The notes under the pieces are model-generated. The model was not told the origin of the DNA. It saw nothing but the letters and a program-made list of their open reading frames with translations, and searched no databases. The position numbers and the translations under genes were made by a program. From Taylorella asinigenitalis ATCC 700933 (lineage in GTDB: Bacteria > Pseudomonadota > Gammaproteobacteria > Burkholderiales > Burkholderiaceae_B), in NCBI RefSeq assembly GCF_000687755.1, contig NZ_JHXN01000005.1, positions 1-64,000 of the forward strand: 64,000 bases of DNA, given 5' to 3'. This document shows positions 1-9,118 of this stretch, piece after piece. Numbering within the stretch: position 1 is the first letter of the stretch; each line of letters begins with the position of its first letter.

Positions 1-274
1 TACTAGCACTAACGTTAAGATTTAAAACCAAATTAACATTCTCTCTATAATTAAGCATCCTTCCCATGAATGGGTCACCATTTTTTAAACTTATTGAAGC
101 TTCCTGATTCTTATATAACCCTTCGTAAAATGAAAAAAATCGCCTCTCATTCTTAATCTCACCAAGAATAACCCTTGTATAAGAAGGAACAGAAACTTCC
201 AGATTACTATTCAGTTTAACCCTCCAGAATCCATCATCAGAGTGCTTAAAACAATCTAGACCTTTATATACCAT
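1..274 (-). CDS. Hypothetical protein, N-terminal part only (runs off left edge)
   Basis: An open frame runs from an ATG at 274 to the left edge without a stop, giving about 91 residues that begin MVYKGLDCFKHSDDGFWRV. The protein continues outside the window. The visible part is soluble-looking, moderately charged, and has no signal peptide or membrane segment. I do not recognise a family. There is no clear Shine-Dalgarno sequence before the ATG. The frame stays open for roughly another 80 bases upstream, but that stretch encodes only a run of Ile/Tyr/Phe/Leu residues typical of AT-rich non-coding DNA, so 274 is the better start. It could belong to the accessory cargo next to the secretion cluster; that is inference only. 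Confidence 0.5.
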   Translation of the reverse strand, partial: MVYKGLDCFKHSDDGFWRVKLNSNLEVSVPSYTRVILGEIKNERRFFSFYEGLYKNQEASISLKNGDPFMGRMLNYRENVNLVLNLNVSAS

Positions 275-870
275 AATTAATAGTAGAAAAATTCTTATAA
301 CTTTATAAATATAAATAAATATTATGAACTTATAGTTACTTAAACAATAATAAGGTTATAGTACTTACTATTTTGTGGTTTATACCCTTAACATAGAATC
401 ACTGTAGAATATGAGGATTTAATTAAAGCCTGTATTATCAGTCTTTTGAATTCAAATAACTGTTGAAGAAAATCACTAAATTAGATGGGGTAGTATAAAG
501 TTGAAAAATTTTTTTATACTCAAAATTATATTTCAAATTTTCTGTTCTCGTAATTAGGTTCTCTCACAACTCCTGTCGTCGTCGTTGGGACCTCATAAAA
601 AATTTGAGCGAATAACAAATAATGCCTTTATGTTTTTTATCTATTTCTAAGAATACTTTTTGCTTTCTTTTTGGTCATGTAGCATTATTATGTTCTGATA
701 AATGTTATGAGCAATCTCAAAAACACGATTTGTGAAAATTGTTGAATTTTCTTATCCTAATCAAGCATGAACGATAAGCTGAAAAAACTATTCTAATTTA
801 ATAGAAGGAGCACTATATAATTGTCGTTGCTAATACGGGAAATTGTCTTAAACTAAATACGATGCAAATA
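275..870. other. AT-rich intergenic stretch, no gene seen
   Basis: About 600 bases of very AT-rich DNA separate two orphan minus-strand genes. I find no convincing open frame, RNA gene or strong hairpin. Minus-strand bases around 650-750 translate for about 35 codons without a stop but have no start codon, so a decayed gene is possible and not provable here. The word TGGCAAT, common in the rest of the window, is absent. Confidence 0.4.
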
Positions 871-1458
871 TTATTTTTTCTCAGCTACCACTCTAGGATA
901 ATGTTCAAGATAGTAAATAGTACTTCCTGAATTCAAGTAAGCCTCAAGACGTTTGACGGTCACAATCTTATTTTCTTTTGTCACAAACTGAATTGTGTAT
1001 TCTTTTAACCTTTTTTCATTTACTATTGTTCCACTATCTTCTATTGCCAACAATCGAGCATTAGTCTCTACCCCTAATTTACTTAATACATAGGGATTAA
1101 CTTCCGACAATAGAATTTGTAGCGGAAAACGTATTACAAAAATTATTCCAGTTACCAACAAAATATTACTTAAATTTAATAGGTTAGAACCAGGTTCAGG
1201 TTGAAAAAAGAATTTAAAAATCGAACGTACAGTGATATCTTCATCAGTTTTGTTCGTTGGTTTACTAGGGAACTCAATATTCTCGCTAACACGTGAAAAT
1301 TCTAATTCCTCTTCAAGTTTCTTTTTATTATTGAAGGAATAAATAATAGGTCGCCAAAATATAACAAGAAAAAACAAGTAACCTGTTAAGAAGTAGATCC
1401 AATCATAGACTACAAAAAAATAAAATCCCGCATAAACCGTTTCTAATAAGAAATCCAC
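871..1458 (-). CDS. Hypothetical two-helix membrane protein
   Basis: This encodes 195 residues. A hydrophobic aromatic-rich segment lies at about residues 8-38, followed by a charged linker (about 43-80). A second hydrophobic segment lies at about 93-116. The C-terminal part of about 65 residues is predicted to be beta-rich (motif GTIVNEKRLKEYTIQFV) and recalls the small extramembrane domain of DUF3592-type proteins, a weak resemblance only. The start ATG is at 1458. The gene is isolated, with about 600 bases of non-coding DNA downstream and about 390 upstream, and is more AT-rich than the core genes of the window. No function can be assigned. A membrane immunity protein for a nearby toxin is one untested possibility given the adjacent T6SS. 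Confidence 0.6.
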   Translation of the reverse strand: MDFLLETVYAGFYFFVVYDWIYFLTGYLFFLVIFWRPIIYSFNNKKKLEEELEFSRVSENIEFPSKPTNKTDEDITVRSIFKFFFQPEPGSNLLNLSNILLVTGIIFVIRFPLQILLSEVNPYVLSKLGVETNARLLAIEDSGTIVNEKRLKEYTIQFVTKENKIVTVKRLEAYLNSGSTIYYLEHYPRVVAEKK

Positions 1459-1852
1459 TCATACCCCTATCTAACTATAAATTTTGTTTGATCTGGAGTT
1501 ACTTTAGCATGCATCAATTTTTTTGATCCAGAGTCAGTTCCATTTCACTTTACAATCCCTAATCACAGAAAGGTAAATGTTACTGGAAAGATCTTTATCT
1601 ACTATTTTTACTTAGGCTTAAATTTAATATATGAAAGGTCGAGCCGTGCCGCATTTTAATCATGTTAAGTAGCAAAATCTGCAACCCCTTCCAAATACAT
1701 TACCCCACCCACCTGTAACTACTCAGTAATATGTAACAAGCCTCGCCCCTACAATCACCCCAATTGTTACATGTTTATTATTTACTGTGTAACGGAGAGA
1801 AACTATAATTTTCGAAAATTTTTCTTACAGCATTTTTACTATCTGAAATAAT
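1459..1852. promoter_or_regulatory. Upstream region of TonB receptor with TGTAAC repeats
   Basis: This 394-base non-coding stretch separates two divergent genes. TGTAAC occurs at 1713-1718, 1732-1737 and 1788-1793, and its complement GTTACA at 1766-1771. ATGTAACAA (1731-1739) and TTGTTACAT (1764-1772) form a perfect 9-base inverted repeat with 24 bases between the arms. Such a cluster in front of a TonB-dependent receptor suggests an operator for a metal-responsive or other regulator, but it does not match a Fur or Zur box that I can recognise. The TGTAACAA core recurs before the T6SS units. Confidence 0.45.
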
Positions 1853-4324
1853 ATGAATCATAAGTTCTCCCTCCTTGCGTCCTGTATTGCGTTTGCATTG
1901 CCACTTGGCACAACCGCTCAGGAAGCACAGTTACAGTCAGTTTTAGTCGAAGAGTCGTTGCCAGACTCAAGCTCAGAAAAGCTAATTGGTAATAGCGAAT
2001 TTCTCCTTAACGGCGACGATGTGGGGGCCGACCAGATCAAACGCTCGCGTGCTGTCTCGATTGGGCAGACTATCGAAAAGGTGAGCGGCGTGCAAAACAA
2101 CAGCATGGGACCGAACAATGGGCAGCCGCAGATTCGCAGCTTGACTGGTTCTCGCGTGTTCGTTACGGAAAATGGGCTGGGCGTTTCTGATGTGGCGGGG
2201 TTTGCGGGGACCATGCCATTGGCAGTGAATCCGTTTCTTGCGGAGGCGATTACCGTGCGCAAATCTTCCGCTTCCGTCCTCTTCGGTGGCAATGCTATCG
2301 GTGGCGCCGTAGATGTAAATACATCGTTGATTCCGAATGCATTGCCACAAAAGGCTATTCAAGGGAAGGCGGAATTTAGCGGCGGACCCAATGCTACGCG
2401 ATTACAGGCTTTTGCTCTAAATGGGCGTGCTGGCAATATTGCGTGGCATATTGACGGAATGAATAATCACATCGATGAATACAAGATTCCAGGTAATTCT
2501 AAGGCAGCGATTTGTTATGACGGCGATTTCTTGCTCGATAAAAAAGGCGGGCGTGAGGATGAGATTTTAAGGCGCTGTCAGACGCGTTTGGTGGTTGAGG
2601 AATATTTTGAGCCGAAGTCGTTTGAGTATATAAATCGGTATTATTTGAATGCGTTGAAACAAGGGCCTGAAGCGGCTAAAGAGTATATTGATAGATATGA
2701 GGTTGGTCTTGGGGATTTGTACAAAACTGAGCTCAATAACTACAACAAATATTATTTCACTAAAAATCCAGATTACGACGCAACATTGCCACCAGGGGCA
2801 AAGGGTAAGAAATTGGTCGATGTTGTCGATAAGGTTCGTACGCAAAAAGGCGTGCTTTCAAATAGCCATCTTGAAAACCAAAATATATCCGTGGGAGCAA
2901 GCTATATCGGGCGTGATGGCTATGTTGGGCTTGCGTACAGCCGATATCAAAATGCGTATGGCGTGCCAGGATTTGCGACTCTAGTGTCTCGGGTGGAGGG
3001 GGCGGAGGCATTGCCAGTTAATATTGTATCGAAGCAGGATCGATGGCAGTTCGAGGGGCTATACAGGCCGCACTCCAAGCATTTGAACAATATAAAATTG
3101 CAAGCGGCGTTCACTGATGCGGACAACAATTCTTACCTTGGCAATGTCTTCGCAAGCAGCCTCAACAGCTATTCTCGCCAAATGCGCGTAGAACTCAATC
3201 ATTCTTTAAGCGAGTGGTCGCAGGGCTCTCTTGGCGTGGACATGCGAAAACGCAATATCTCTGCGAGGGGTGACGACAAATTTTTGCCCGATACAGAGAC
3301 GAGCAACTTCGGGATATTTCTTGTCGAAAAACTGCAATTCGAGAAGGTGGAGGCGGAGCTAGGGTATCGTCACGGGCGTGTGCATCATACGGCCAATCCA
3401 GCGACCATTGGGAAAACGGACAGCGCGACCGCATATGATATTCGCAGAAATGGATCGCATACGTTTAATTTGCATAGCACGACGGCAGCATTGACACTGA
3501 AGCCGATTAATAGATTGCGTCTGCGTGTGCAATATAGCCGCTCGCAAAGGGCTCCTGAGGTCAACGAGCTTTTTGCACACAATCGAAATTTTGCGAATCT
3601 TGTGAATGAGAGCGGCGATACGAGGTTGAATAAAGAGACGGCGGAGACTTGGGAAGCGGGGGCTGAGCTTAATGTGCTGGGCGGCTCCGTGAAAGCGACG
3701 GCTTATAAAACCTACTTTAGGGATTATATTTACGCGGGGTTCACTGGTGGAAATCAGGACGGTGATATGGCTAAGCGTGAGTGGCATCAGGGCGATACGA
3801 AGATATCGGGGCTAGAGCTCGAGTGGACGAATTTATGGGACCTTGGGGATGCGGGGGAGCTTGAGACGAGGCTGTTTGCGGACATTGTGAAGAATCATCC
3901 TGTGGCTCAGTATGCGGTGGGGTCTGTGAAGGATATCAGCAAACTGACTCCAAAGCAGAGACAAGAATATTTACGCAGCACTAGGGATGGCAATGTCATG
4001 CCCAACCTTCCAACTTCTCGATATGGTGCGAGTTTTAATTGGAAAAAGGATGGTTGGCAACTTTCGACAAGCATTACGCGATACAAAGAGCAGAAGCGGC
4101 TTGGCCGAAATACTATTGGCAATGAAGTGTCATTAGGCGGCTATACGATGGTGGATGCATATGCGAGCTATTCTCATAATATTGCTAAGGATTTTGAGGC
4201 GGAGTGGTTTGTTGATGTGCGAAATTTGACAAATACTGAAGCTAGGCCACATAACTCAATATTGAGATTTATAGCACCATTGCCAGGGAGATCTGTAAGG
4301 GCTGGTTTGAAGGTATCGTTTTAG
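1853..4324 (+). CDS. TonB-dependent outer-membrane receptor, ZnuD-like
   Basis: The product has 823 residues. The N terminus is a signal peptide (residues 1-22, ending near TTAQ). A TonB-box-like stretch (LQSVLVEES) follows. The plug domain spans about 45-165, with IRSLTGSRVFVTENG and a GGNAIGGAVDV end. The rest is a large beta barrel closing with a typical aromatic C terminus (RAGLKVSF). The plug and the GYVGLAYSRYQNAYGVPGF stretch resemble the neisserial zinc receptor ZnuD and relatives, so zinc or another metal complex is the likeliest substrate; this is inference. A long insertion at about 220-330 carries two cysteines (CYDGD and RRCQT) and probably forms a large extracellular loop. The gene is visibly GC-richer than its left neighbours and dense in the TGGCAAT word. 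The ExbB/ExbD/TonB energiser is not in the window. Confidence 0.85.
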   Translation: MNHKFSLLASCIAFALPLGTTAQEAQLQSVLVEESLPDSSSEKLIGNSEFLLNGDDVGADQIKRSRAVSIGQTIEKVSGVQNNSMGPNNGQPQIRSLTGSRVFVTENGLGVSDVAGFAGTMPLAVNPFLAEAITVRKSSASVLFGGNAIGGAVDVNTSLIPNALPQKAIQGKAEFSGGPNATRLQAFALNGRAGNIAWHIDGMNNHIDEYKIPGNSKAAICYDGDFLLDKKGGREDEILRRCQTRLVVEEYFEPKSFEYINRYYLNALKQGPEAAKEYIDRYEVGLGDLYKTELNNYNKYYFTKNPDYDATLPPGAKGKKLVDVVDKVRTQKGVLSNSHLENQNISVGASYIGRDGYVGLAYSRYQNAYGVPGFATLVSRVEGAEALPVNIVSKQDRWQFEGLYRPHSKHLNNIKLQAAFTDADNNSYLGNVFASSLNSYSRQMRVELNHSLSEWSQGSLGVDMRKRNISARGDDKFLPDTETSNFGIFLVEKLQFEKVEAELGYRHGRVHHTANPATIGKTDSATAYDIRRNGSHTFNLHSTTAALTLKPINRLRLRVQYSRSQRAPEVNELFAHNRNFANLVNESGDTRLNKETAETWEAGAELNVLGGSVKATAYKTYFRDYIYAGFTGGNQDGDMAKREWHQGDTKISGLELEWTNLWDLGDAGELETRLFADIVKNHPVAQYAVGSVKDISKLTPKQRQEYLRSTRDGNVMPNLPTSRYGASFNWKKDGWQLSTSITRYKEQKRLGRNTIGNEVSLGGYTMVDAYASYSHNIAKDFEAEWFVDVRNLTNTEARPHNSILRFIAPLPGRSVRAGLKVSF

Positions 4325-4383
4325 GGATTGGGTCGTTTGGGCCGTGCAACATATGCGGCCAGCGACATATGCGACACTCAATA

Positions 4384-5088
4384 TTAACTTACAACAGTCA
4401 ATTTACCGTCAAGCGTAATCGTGCCTGTGCCCAATGTCACATTCTTCTTACTGTTGAGATTAGCGGAAATATCTGCTGTGTATTGAATGCTGCGAGCGTC
4501 AACACGATCAGTACCCTGCACCACTTTTCGCGACTGTTGAAAACTTTGTTTAGTAGACTGAGCCTTAATATCGAAATTCTTAGAAGTACTGCGCACATCA
4601 GAAGCTTTCAAATCATATGTCACAGAAACAATCTCAACATTATTTGTATTTAAATTAATATGATTGTTAGCTGCTAGCCACATATCATGAGCTTCAATAC
4701 GCAATCTCTGACCAGTAAACTGCAACTCATGCGATTTAATGGTATCTACATTCGTAAAATCAAGTGTAAGTTTGCGATCGTGAACAGCTTTCAAAACACC
4801 TAAAATAAAATGCCCATCTTCAAGATTAAGGTCCAATAAAACCTTATCCCCGATAGCTAATGTATGATGACAGAACGCCGCTTTTTGAGCCTGAACTACG
4901 TCACCGCTGGTAAGCTGCACCTCACAGACACCGCCGCCTAAGAACTTAGAGATAGTTCCGCGACCAAACCCACCAGATGCTCCATCGAGCCCACGAGACT
5001 CGCGTGAAAGCAATGCATTAAGCTCATCGCTTTTTTGAAGCAATGTATCGATGAAAACTTCTTTTTTCTGATCTAAAGATTGTGGCAC
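4384..5088 (-). CDS. DUF3540-type T6SS-associated protein
   Basis: The product has 234 residues. A glycine-rich linker lies at about residues 35-45. A short beta domain follows (about 45-110; VQLTSGDVVQAQKAAFC, then GDKVLL and FILGVL). The C-terminal half consists of repetitive beta strands with LRIEAHDMWLAANNHINL and DRVDARSIQYTADIS. This layout fits DUF3540, a family found in T6SS loci near VgrG, DUF2169 and PAAR-like genes and thought to take part in spike or effector loading. None of those partners is here, which is odd. It is the last gene of the tssA-led run, 81 bases after tssF, and its stop faces the TonB receptor across 59 bases. The family call is from memory of the fold pattern, so moderate. 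Confidence 0.6.
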   Translation of the reverse strand: MPQSLDQKKEVFIDTLLQKSDELNALLSRESRGLDGASGGFGRGTISKFLGGGVCEVQLTSGDVVQAQKAAFCHHTLAIGDKVLLDLNLEDGHFILGVLKAVHDRKLTLDFTNVDTIKSHELQFTGQRLRIEAHDMWLAANNHINLNTNNVEIVSVTYDLKASDVRSTSKNFDIKAQSTKQSFQQSRKVVQGTDRVDARSIQYTADISANLNSKKNVTLGTGTITLDGKLTVVS

Positions 5089-5169
5089 TTGAATCGATAA
5101 AATATTTGATTATTCGCTAATTGTACAAGAAATATGACAATTGGACAAATTTAATATTAAATCAATAAG

Positions 5170-7065
5170 TTAGACTGTGGGCCGTCCACCTAGTCTAGGT
5201 TTCCATGTGGCAATGATTCCGGATTGCAAGGTTGATAGCTCTAACTCTGTAAGCATATTAATTGATACGTGCCTTGCGAAAAACTGCTCTAGCACTGCTC
5301 CAAACAAATATGGACTAATCCCTGCAAATTCATTTTCGTCTAGAAGCACTTTAATACTAACGCCTCTACCGAAAACAATAGCACCTTTCACTGGCATACG
5401 TCTATAAATAGGCTCAAGTTTAATGCTACGAATACCCTGTATCTGCCTAGCCAATAAAGGATCCCCAAGATCAGAATAAATATGCAAAAGCTCACGAACA
5501 GCTTCTGCACCTGATTCCTCATCCGAGTCCAGTAGATTTAAGTAGTTAAGGTTTAAATGATTAATCAGACGCCACGAATAGGCCTCACGTCCAAGCGGTG
5601 CACGTGGTCGAGATGGGTTCTTAATAAAGTGAACTTTATCTACAGGGACCGACACATTGAACCTAAAATCAACATCCCCACCACTACTGAATATATGTGG
5701 CAAATCTCTATTTGTACATGTAGTCTCTATATTTAATCCAAACACCTCTTGCTCATTATACGGAGGATTACCTACATCTACGATTGAGATAAATACTTCG
5801 CTTCCTCGATAGCCAGTTCTCTTAGCTACCTGACTTTGATTTAAAGAAGGCTTCCTAACTTCGCGACGCAAAGAATAAAATTGATTTATAGAATCTCCAT
5901 TAGCCCCGTAGATATCAAAAAAGGGCCTAAATTCTTGAACTTCTTTTTGACCTGGAGCATTTACGGTAACCTTGTCTATCGAATAAATTTCGTAGTCCAG
6001 AGGCTTCGCACGGTCTACTACAACGTGAAACTCATGAGCATTTGGAGTCACATTAATTCTATTTGCTTGCATAGGAAATAGATTGATTACAGGCACACTA
6101 TGCAAACGCAAATTCTCGGCTGTAATCACACCCTCGAGTTCATGAGCGGCTTTATCGAATAAAAACGTAAGTTCAAATGCCTTAATTTTTTGTTTCTTAA
6201 GGTCCTCTGGCAATGCTATCGCTTTCTCCACTCCAGTTAAACTTGCAAATAAATACCTTTGTGGAAACGCAAAATATTCATGTAACTGTCTATAACCTTG
6301 GAATACCCTACTGTCTGATGGCAATAATGACTGATTTGCTTCAAATCCTTCATGTTTTAAATTTTTTACATCGATAAATTTAGTCCATCTAATAGGTCTT
6401 TCATGGTCATGTGCAACTATACCAATAGTATGTGCCATGAGCATCTCAAGGAGTTTGTGGGTATAGATTTCCTCACCATTTAAAAAGAATGTGAGTTTAT
6501 CAAAATTCTTAAGGTCCGAAATCGTACTTCCACCAACTACTTTAATCTGAATTCTAAGGGCAGAGCGAATCTGCTTACTTCCTCTAAAATTCTTAAGCAA
6601 TTTTGGAGGCAAATCGCTCATAGATGATGAAATCTCTGCCTCTTCAATTTCAACAGGGTGAAAGGTTATCTCGTGTCCAGTGGAGAACCGACATTCTTTG
6701 CCGCCAGTACGAGCTCTAAAAACTGTACCTTTAGGTAGTGTATATCCCTTAACCAAATCACCTTTCTTAGAATTTATATCAAAGTCGATAATACCTATAG
6801 CAGGTGTTGGCGAAATATAGTGTGGATATAAAACTTCTAGTAGATTTTGCGTAAACTGAGGAAACTCAGCATCCATTTTTTTATGAATACGAGCAGTAAG
6901 AAAGCTAAAGCCTTCCATAAGGCGTTCAACATATGGATCGGCAACTTGTATACCTTCCATACCCAAACGGCTAGCAACTTTAGGGTACTGTTCTGCGAAC
7001 TCACGCCCCATCTCACGTATGTAAGCTAGTTCGCGATTATAGTACTCGATAAAATCGTTTTCCAT
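5170..7065 (-). CDS. tssF: T6SS baseplate protein TssF
   Basis: The 631-residue length is normal for TssF (VasA/ImpG). The N terminus shows the family signature: FIEYYNRELAYIREMGREFA, then YPKVASRLG and DPYVERLMEGFSFLTARI. TssF forms the baseplate wedge with TssE, TssG and TssK, docking the tail on the TssJLM membrane complex from the cytoplasmic side. Its start ATG (7065) overlaps the stop of tssE by one base (TAATG), which implies translational coupling. The usual partner tssG is not next door but about 22 kb away at 29221. No frameshift or missing region is seen. Confidence 0.95.
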   Translation of the reverse strand: MENDFIEYYNRELAYIREMGREFAEQYPKVASRLGMEGIQVADPYVERLMEGFSFLTARIHKKMDAEFPQFTQNLLEVLYPHYISPTPAIGIIDFDINSKKGDLVKGYTLPKGTVFRARTGGKECRFSTGHEITFHPVEIEEAEISSSMSDLPPKLLKNFRGSKQIRSALRIQIKVVGGSTISDLKNFDKLTFFLNGEEIYTHKLLEMLMAHTIGIVAHDHERPIRWTKFIDVKNLKHEGFEANQSLLPSDSRVFQGYRQLHEYFAFPQRYLFASLTGVEKAIALPEDLKKQKIKAFELTFLFDKAAHELEGVITAENLRLHSVPVINLFPMQANRINVTPNAHEFHVVVDRAKPLDYEIYSIDKVTVNAPGQKEVQEFRPFFDIYGANGDSINQFYSLRREVRKPSLNQSQVAKRTGYRGSEVFISIVDVGNPPYNEQEVFGLNIETTCTNRDLPHIFSSGGDVDFRFNVSVPVDKVHFIKNPSRPRAPLGREAYSWRLINHLNLNYLNLLDSDEESGAEAVRELLHIYSDLGDPLLARQIQGIRSIKLEPIYRRMPVKGAIVFGRGVSIKVLLDENEFAGISPYLFGAVLEQFFARHVSINMLTELELSTLQSGIIATWKPRLGGRPTV

Positions 7066-7628
7066 TATACAGATCCCCTACCTTCATCCTTTATTTCCAT
7101 ATGTCCAGACTCTAAATCTACGGATGTACGTAAGAAAAATTCCATAGGATGAGGGTTACACCAAAGTCTACCTTTGATTATAAGTGACAATACATTGTAG
7201 TGTTCAAGGTCAGACTCTTCCAGTTCGCAGATAACATCAAGGTCATTAGGAAGTATTCTAGGCTCAAAATAAATAATGGCTGCCTTAACTTGCTGTTGAA
7301 TCTCAAACTGGTTAATTTCAGACATCTTTTGACCAGCTACAGGAAACACACCAAAGTTAATGGTCGAGCTTTTAACATGATCATAACCATCAAGAGACTC
7401 AATAGACTCAAGATTAACTGTATTAAGCAGCCAACTCAAATCTCTAAGAACCGATTTTTTTAACTGCTCGTAATTAATAACCGTAGCAGTTTCACGAAGT
7501 TCTTTTCTACGTTCTGGATGCTCGTCTGTAAGCTTATCAAGCAAAACGGGCTGAAGTTTATCTTTATAGTCTTGATGACTTCTTTTAGATAAGCCCTCTA
7601 TTTTTCTTTTTTGATGAGCTGTAACCAT
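7065..7628 (-). CDS. tssE: T6SS baseplate protein TssE (gp25-like)
   Basis: The product has 187 residues and is homologous to phage T4 gp25. The central part has LKKSVLRDLSWLLNT, then the glycine-containing turn STINFGVF. The conserved second half reads AIIYFEPRILPNDLDV, with the EPR motif that is essential for sheath nucleation in the gp25 family. The N terminus (about 40 residues) is basic and probably flexible. TssE joins TssF, TssG and TssK in the baseplate and starts TssBC sheath polymerisation. The gene lies 9 bases after tagJ and overlaps tssF by one base. Confidence 0.93.
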   Translation of the reverse strand: MVTAHQKRKIEGLSKRSHQDYKDKLQPVLLDKLTDEHPERRKELRETATVINYEQLKKSVLRDLSWLLNTVNLESIESLDGYDHVKSSTINFGVFPVAGQKMSEINQFEIQQQVKAAIIYFEPRILPNDLDVICELEESDLEHYNVLSLIIKGRLWCNPHPMEFFLRTSVDLESGHMEIKDEGRGSV

Positions 7629-7637
7629 ATTTTGTTA

Positions 7638-8471
7638 TTAGGCTTCTTCTGAATCCTGAACTTGAACTGGATTAAATTTAATAGATTCAATTTCTAGAAT
7701 TGGGTGATCACCAACATCTGACATATATGTTTTTTGACCGACACCTTTATAAAATTCTGATTCAGAATTTTCATACAGAGGCTGCCACTCGGTTCTATGC
7801 CCTAAATTAAAAGAATCTTCAAGATTTGCATAATCGCCTGGATAGCGATTAGGTACCATTCCAACAATAGAACGACCATTGCTTAAAACAAGTTCTGCTT
7901 GAGACCAGATAAGATCCGAAATACCAGAAGGTTCAATTATTCTTAAGGATTGAATTTCGTTAAACGGTACCCATCCGTACTGACCGTTATTTAAAAATTC
8001 AAGCATTGGACCTAATCTACTATCACCGTCAGCAAGCCACTCAAACTTGATTTCTTCACCATTTCTTGTGGTGATAGTTCCTGATACTTCAGGAGCTAAT
8101 TCCATAGCCTGATCAAGCAATTCCTCAGATTTTGCAGGGTCCTGCTCTTCAATAGAAGTTATTAAATAACCCATCCACTCATCAGCGTCACCGAAAATTG
8201 ATGGTCTACCATTTCCTTTAAAAACATTCTGACGATCAACCTCAGCATTTACCGCAGCTACATATAACATAGCTACTGGTTGAGCTTGCGAATTCATCTC
8301 AGCACTTAGTTTTAGGCTATCTACAGCCTTAGTCCAGTCTCCCTTTAAGGATAAGAGCTGAAATAAATTTGCACGCAAATCAGCACTCCCAGGATTCTTA
8401 CGAACTTTGTCTTTAGTTTGTTCAATAATGTCTTGAATTGAATTAGTTTTAAAAATTCCAGCAGTATTCAT
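7638..8471 (-). CDS. tagJ: T6SS accessory protein TagJ/ImpE
   Basis: The product has 277 residues. The N-terminal half is helical and TPR-like (KVRKNPGSADLRANLFQLL, then GDWTKAVDSL). The C-terminal half holds the ImpE signature (RNGEEIKFEWLADGDSRLGP, then GQYGWVPFNEIQSLRI). TagJ (HsiE1/ImpE) is an accessory of one T6SS subtype. In Pseudomonas HsiE1 binds the N terminus of TssB and may influence how ClpV handles the sheath. Its place between hcp and tssE matches many beta- and gammaproteobacterial clusters. A 93-base spacer with hairpins separates it from hcp. Confidence 0.9.
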   Translation of the reverse strand: MNTAGIFKTNSIQDIIEQTKDKVRKNPGSADLRANLFQLLSLKGDWTKAVDSLKLSAEMNSQAQPVAMLYVAAVNAEVDRQNVFKGNGRPSIFGDADEWMGYLITSIEEQDPAKSEELLDQAMELAPEVSGTITTRNGEEIKFEWLADGDSRLGPMLEFLNNGQYGWVPFNEIQSLRIIEPSGISDLIWSQAELVLSNGRSIVGMVPNRYPGDYANLEDSFNLGHRTEWQPLYENSESEFYKGVGQKTYMSDVGDHPILEIESIKFNPVQVQDSEEA

Positions 8472-8496
8472 AATTAAAATCCTTGAGTATTAAAAG

Positions 8497-8557
8497 GGGC
8501 TAACCCAACCTGCGCTGAATTAGCCCACATGACATGCGATAAATCTAAAATAGATTT
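8497..8557 (-). terminator. Tandem hairpins after hcp (partial terminator)
   Basis: Two inverted repeats follow the hcp stop on the minus strand. The first is AAATCTA/TAGATTT (8541-8547 and 8551-8557). The second is TTAGCCC/GGGCTAA (8520-8526 and 8497-8503), which runs into CCTTTTAA on the minus strand. The second resembles a weak intrinsic terminator. It would let hcp, the tube subunit needed in large amounts, be made in excess over the downstream genes. Confidence 0.5.
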
Positions 8558-8564
8558 ACAAAAA

Positions 8565-9050
8565 TTAAGCAGTAGCTTTATTTTGTTTGATGTCGTAACC
8601 AACAACAGATTCAGCACCTTTAGTACCTTTTTCTGATTGCTCCCAGTATTGTTGTTTAACTTTAGCACCTTGGAAAGAGTAGCTAACCATCATAGCGTCG
8701 CCATCTTTTTCGCCAGTGTATTGAACTGAAGTAACAAGAACGTCTTCTAAAGTGATTTTAGAGTATTCAACTTGTTCGCCACCTGCTTTGTTTACAGAAA
8801 CTTCAACTTTGTCTAAGTGTTTACCAGTAGCACAATGTTTCATTACTGTAGGTGCAGCACGGTCGATGCGGCAAATAACATGAAGGTCGTTGAAGCTAGC
8901 TTTACCAGTACCGCCGCCACCGCCAGTAGCCATAGAACCAGGTTGAGTAGCACCCCAAGCGAATGATTCGATGTCAGTCCATTTTGCATGTTTAGAATCT
9001 TTAGATTCACCTTCTACGCTAGAAATTTTCAAAAACATATCAACAGCCAT
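8565..9050 (-). CDS. hcp: T6SS tube protein Hcp (TssD)
   Basis: The product has 161 residues, the standard Hcp length. The sequence begins MAVDMFLKISSVEGESKDS and continues with IESFAWGATQPGS, the glycine run GGGGGTGKASF and LHVICRIDRAAPTVM, all classical Hcp features. Hcp hexamers stack into the inner tube inside the TssBC sheath and are expelled into the target cell; the lumen also binds small effectors. A strong Shine-Dalgarno sequence (AGGAG, in the 9058-9064 stretch) precedes the ATG, and hairpins follow the stop, both fitting high expression. It lies 68 bases after tssC. Confidence 0.97.
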   Translation of the reverse strand: MAVDMFLKISSVEGESKDSKHAKWTDIESFAWGATQPGSMATGGGGGTGKASFNDLHVICRIDRAAPTVMKHCATGKHLDKVEVSVNKAGGEQVEYSKITLEDVLVTSVQYTGEKDGDAMMVSYSFQGAKVKQQYWEQSEKGTKGAESVVGYDIKQNKATA

Positions 9051-9118
9051 TTTTTCTCTCCTATATAAATGGTCAATTGTTAAAAAATACTATAAACAGA
9101 ATTGCTTATAGCTACGGA

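Noticed and set aside
1918-3787. Several minus-strand open frames inside the TonB receptor gene
   Set aside because: They overlap a complete receptor with clear plug and barrel motifs and have no family signature; GC-richer DNA makes such shadows.
4339-4363. Hairpin GGCCG...CGGCC after the TonB receptor
   Set aside because: Five pairs only and no T tract; not reported as a terminator.
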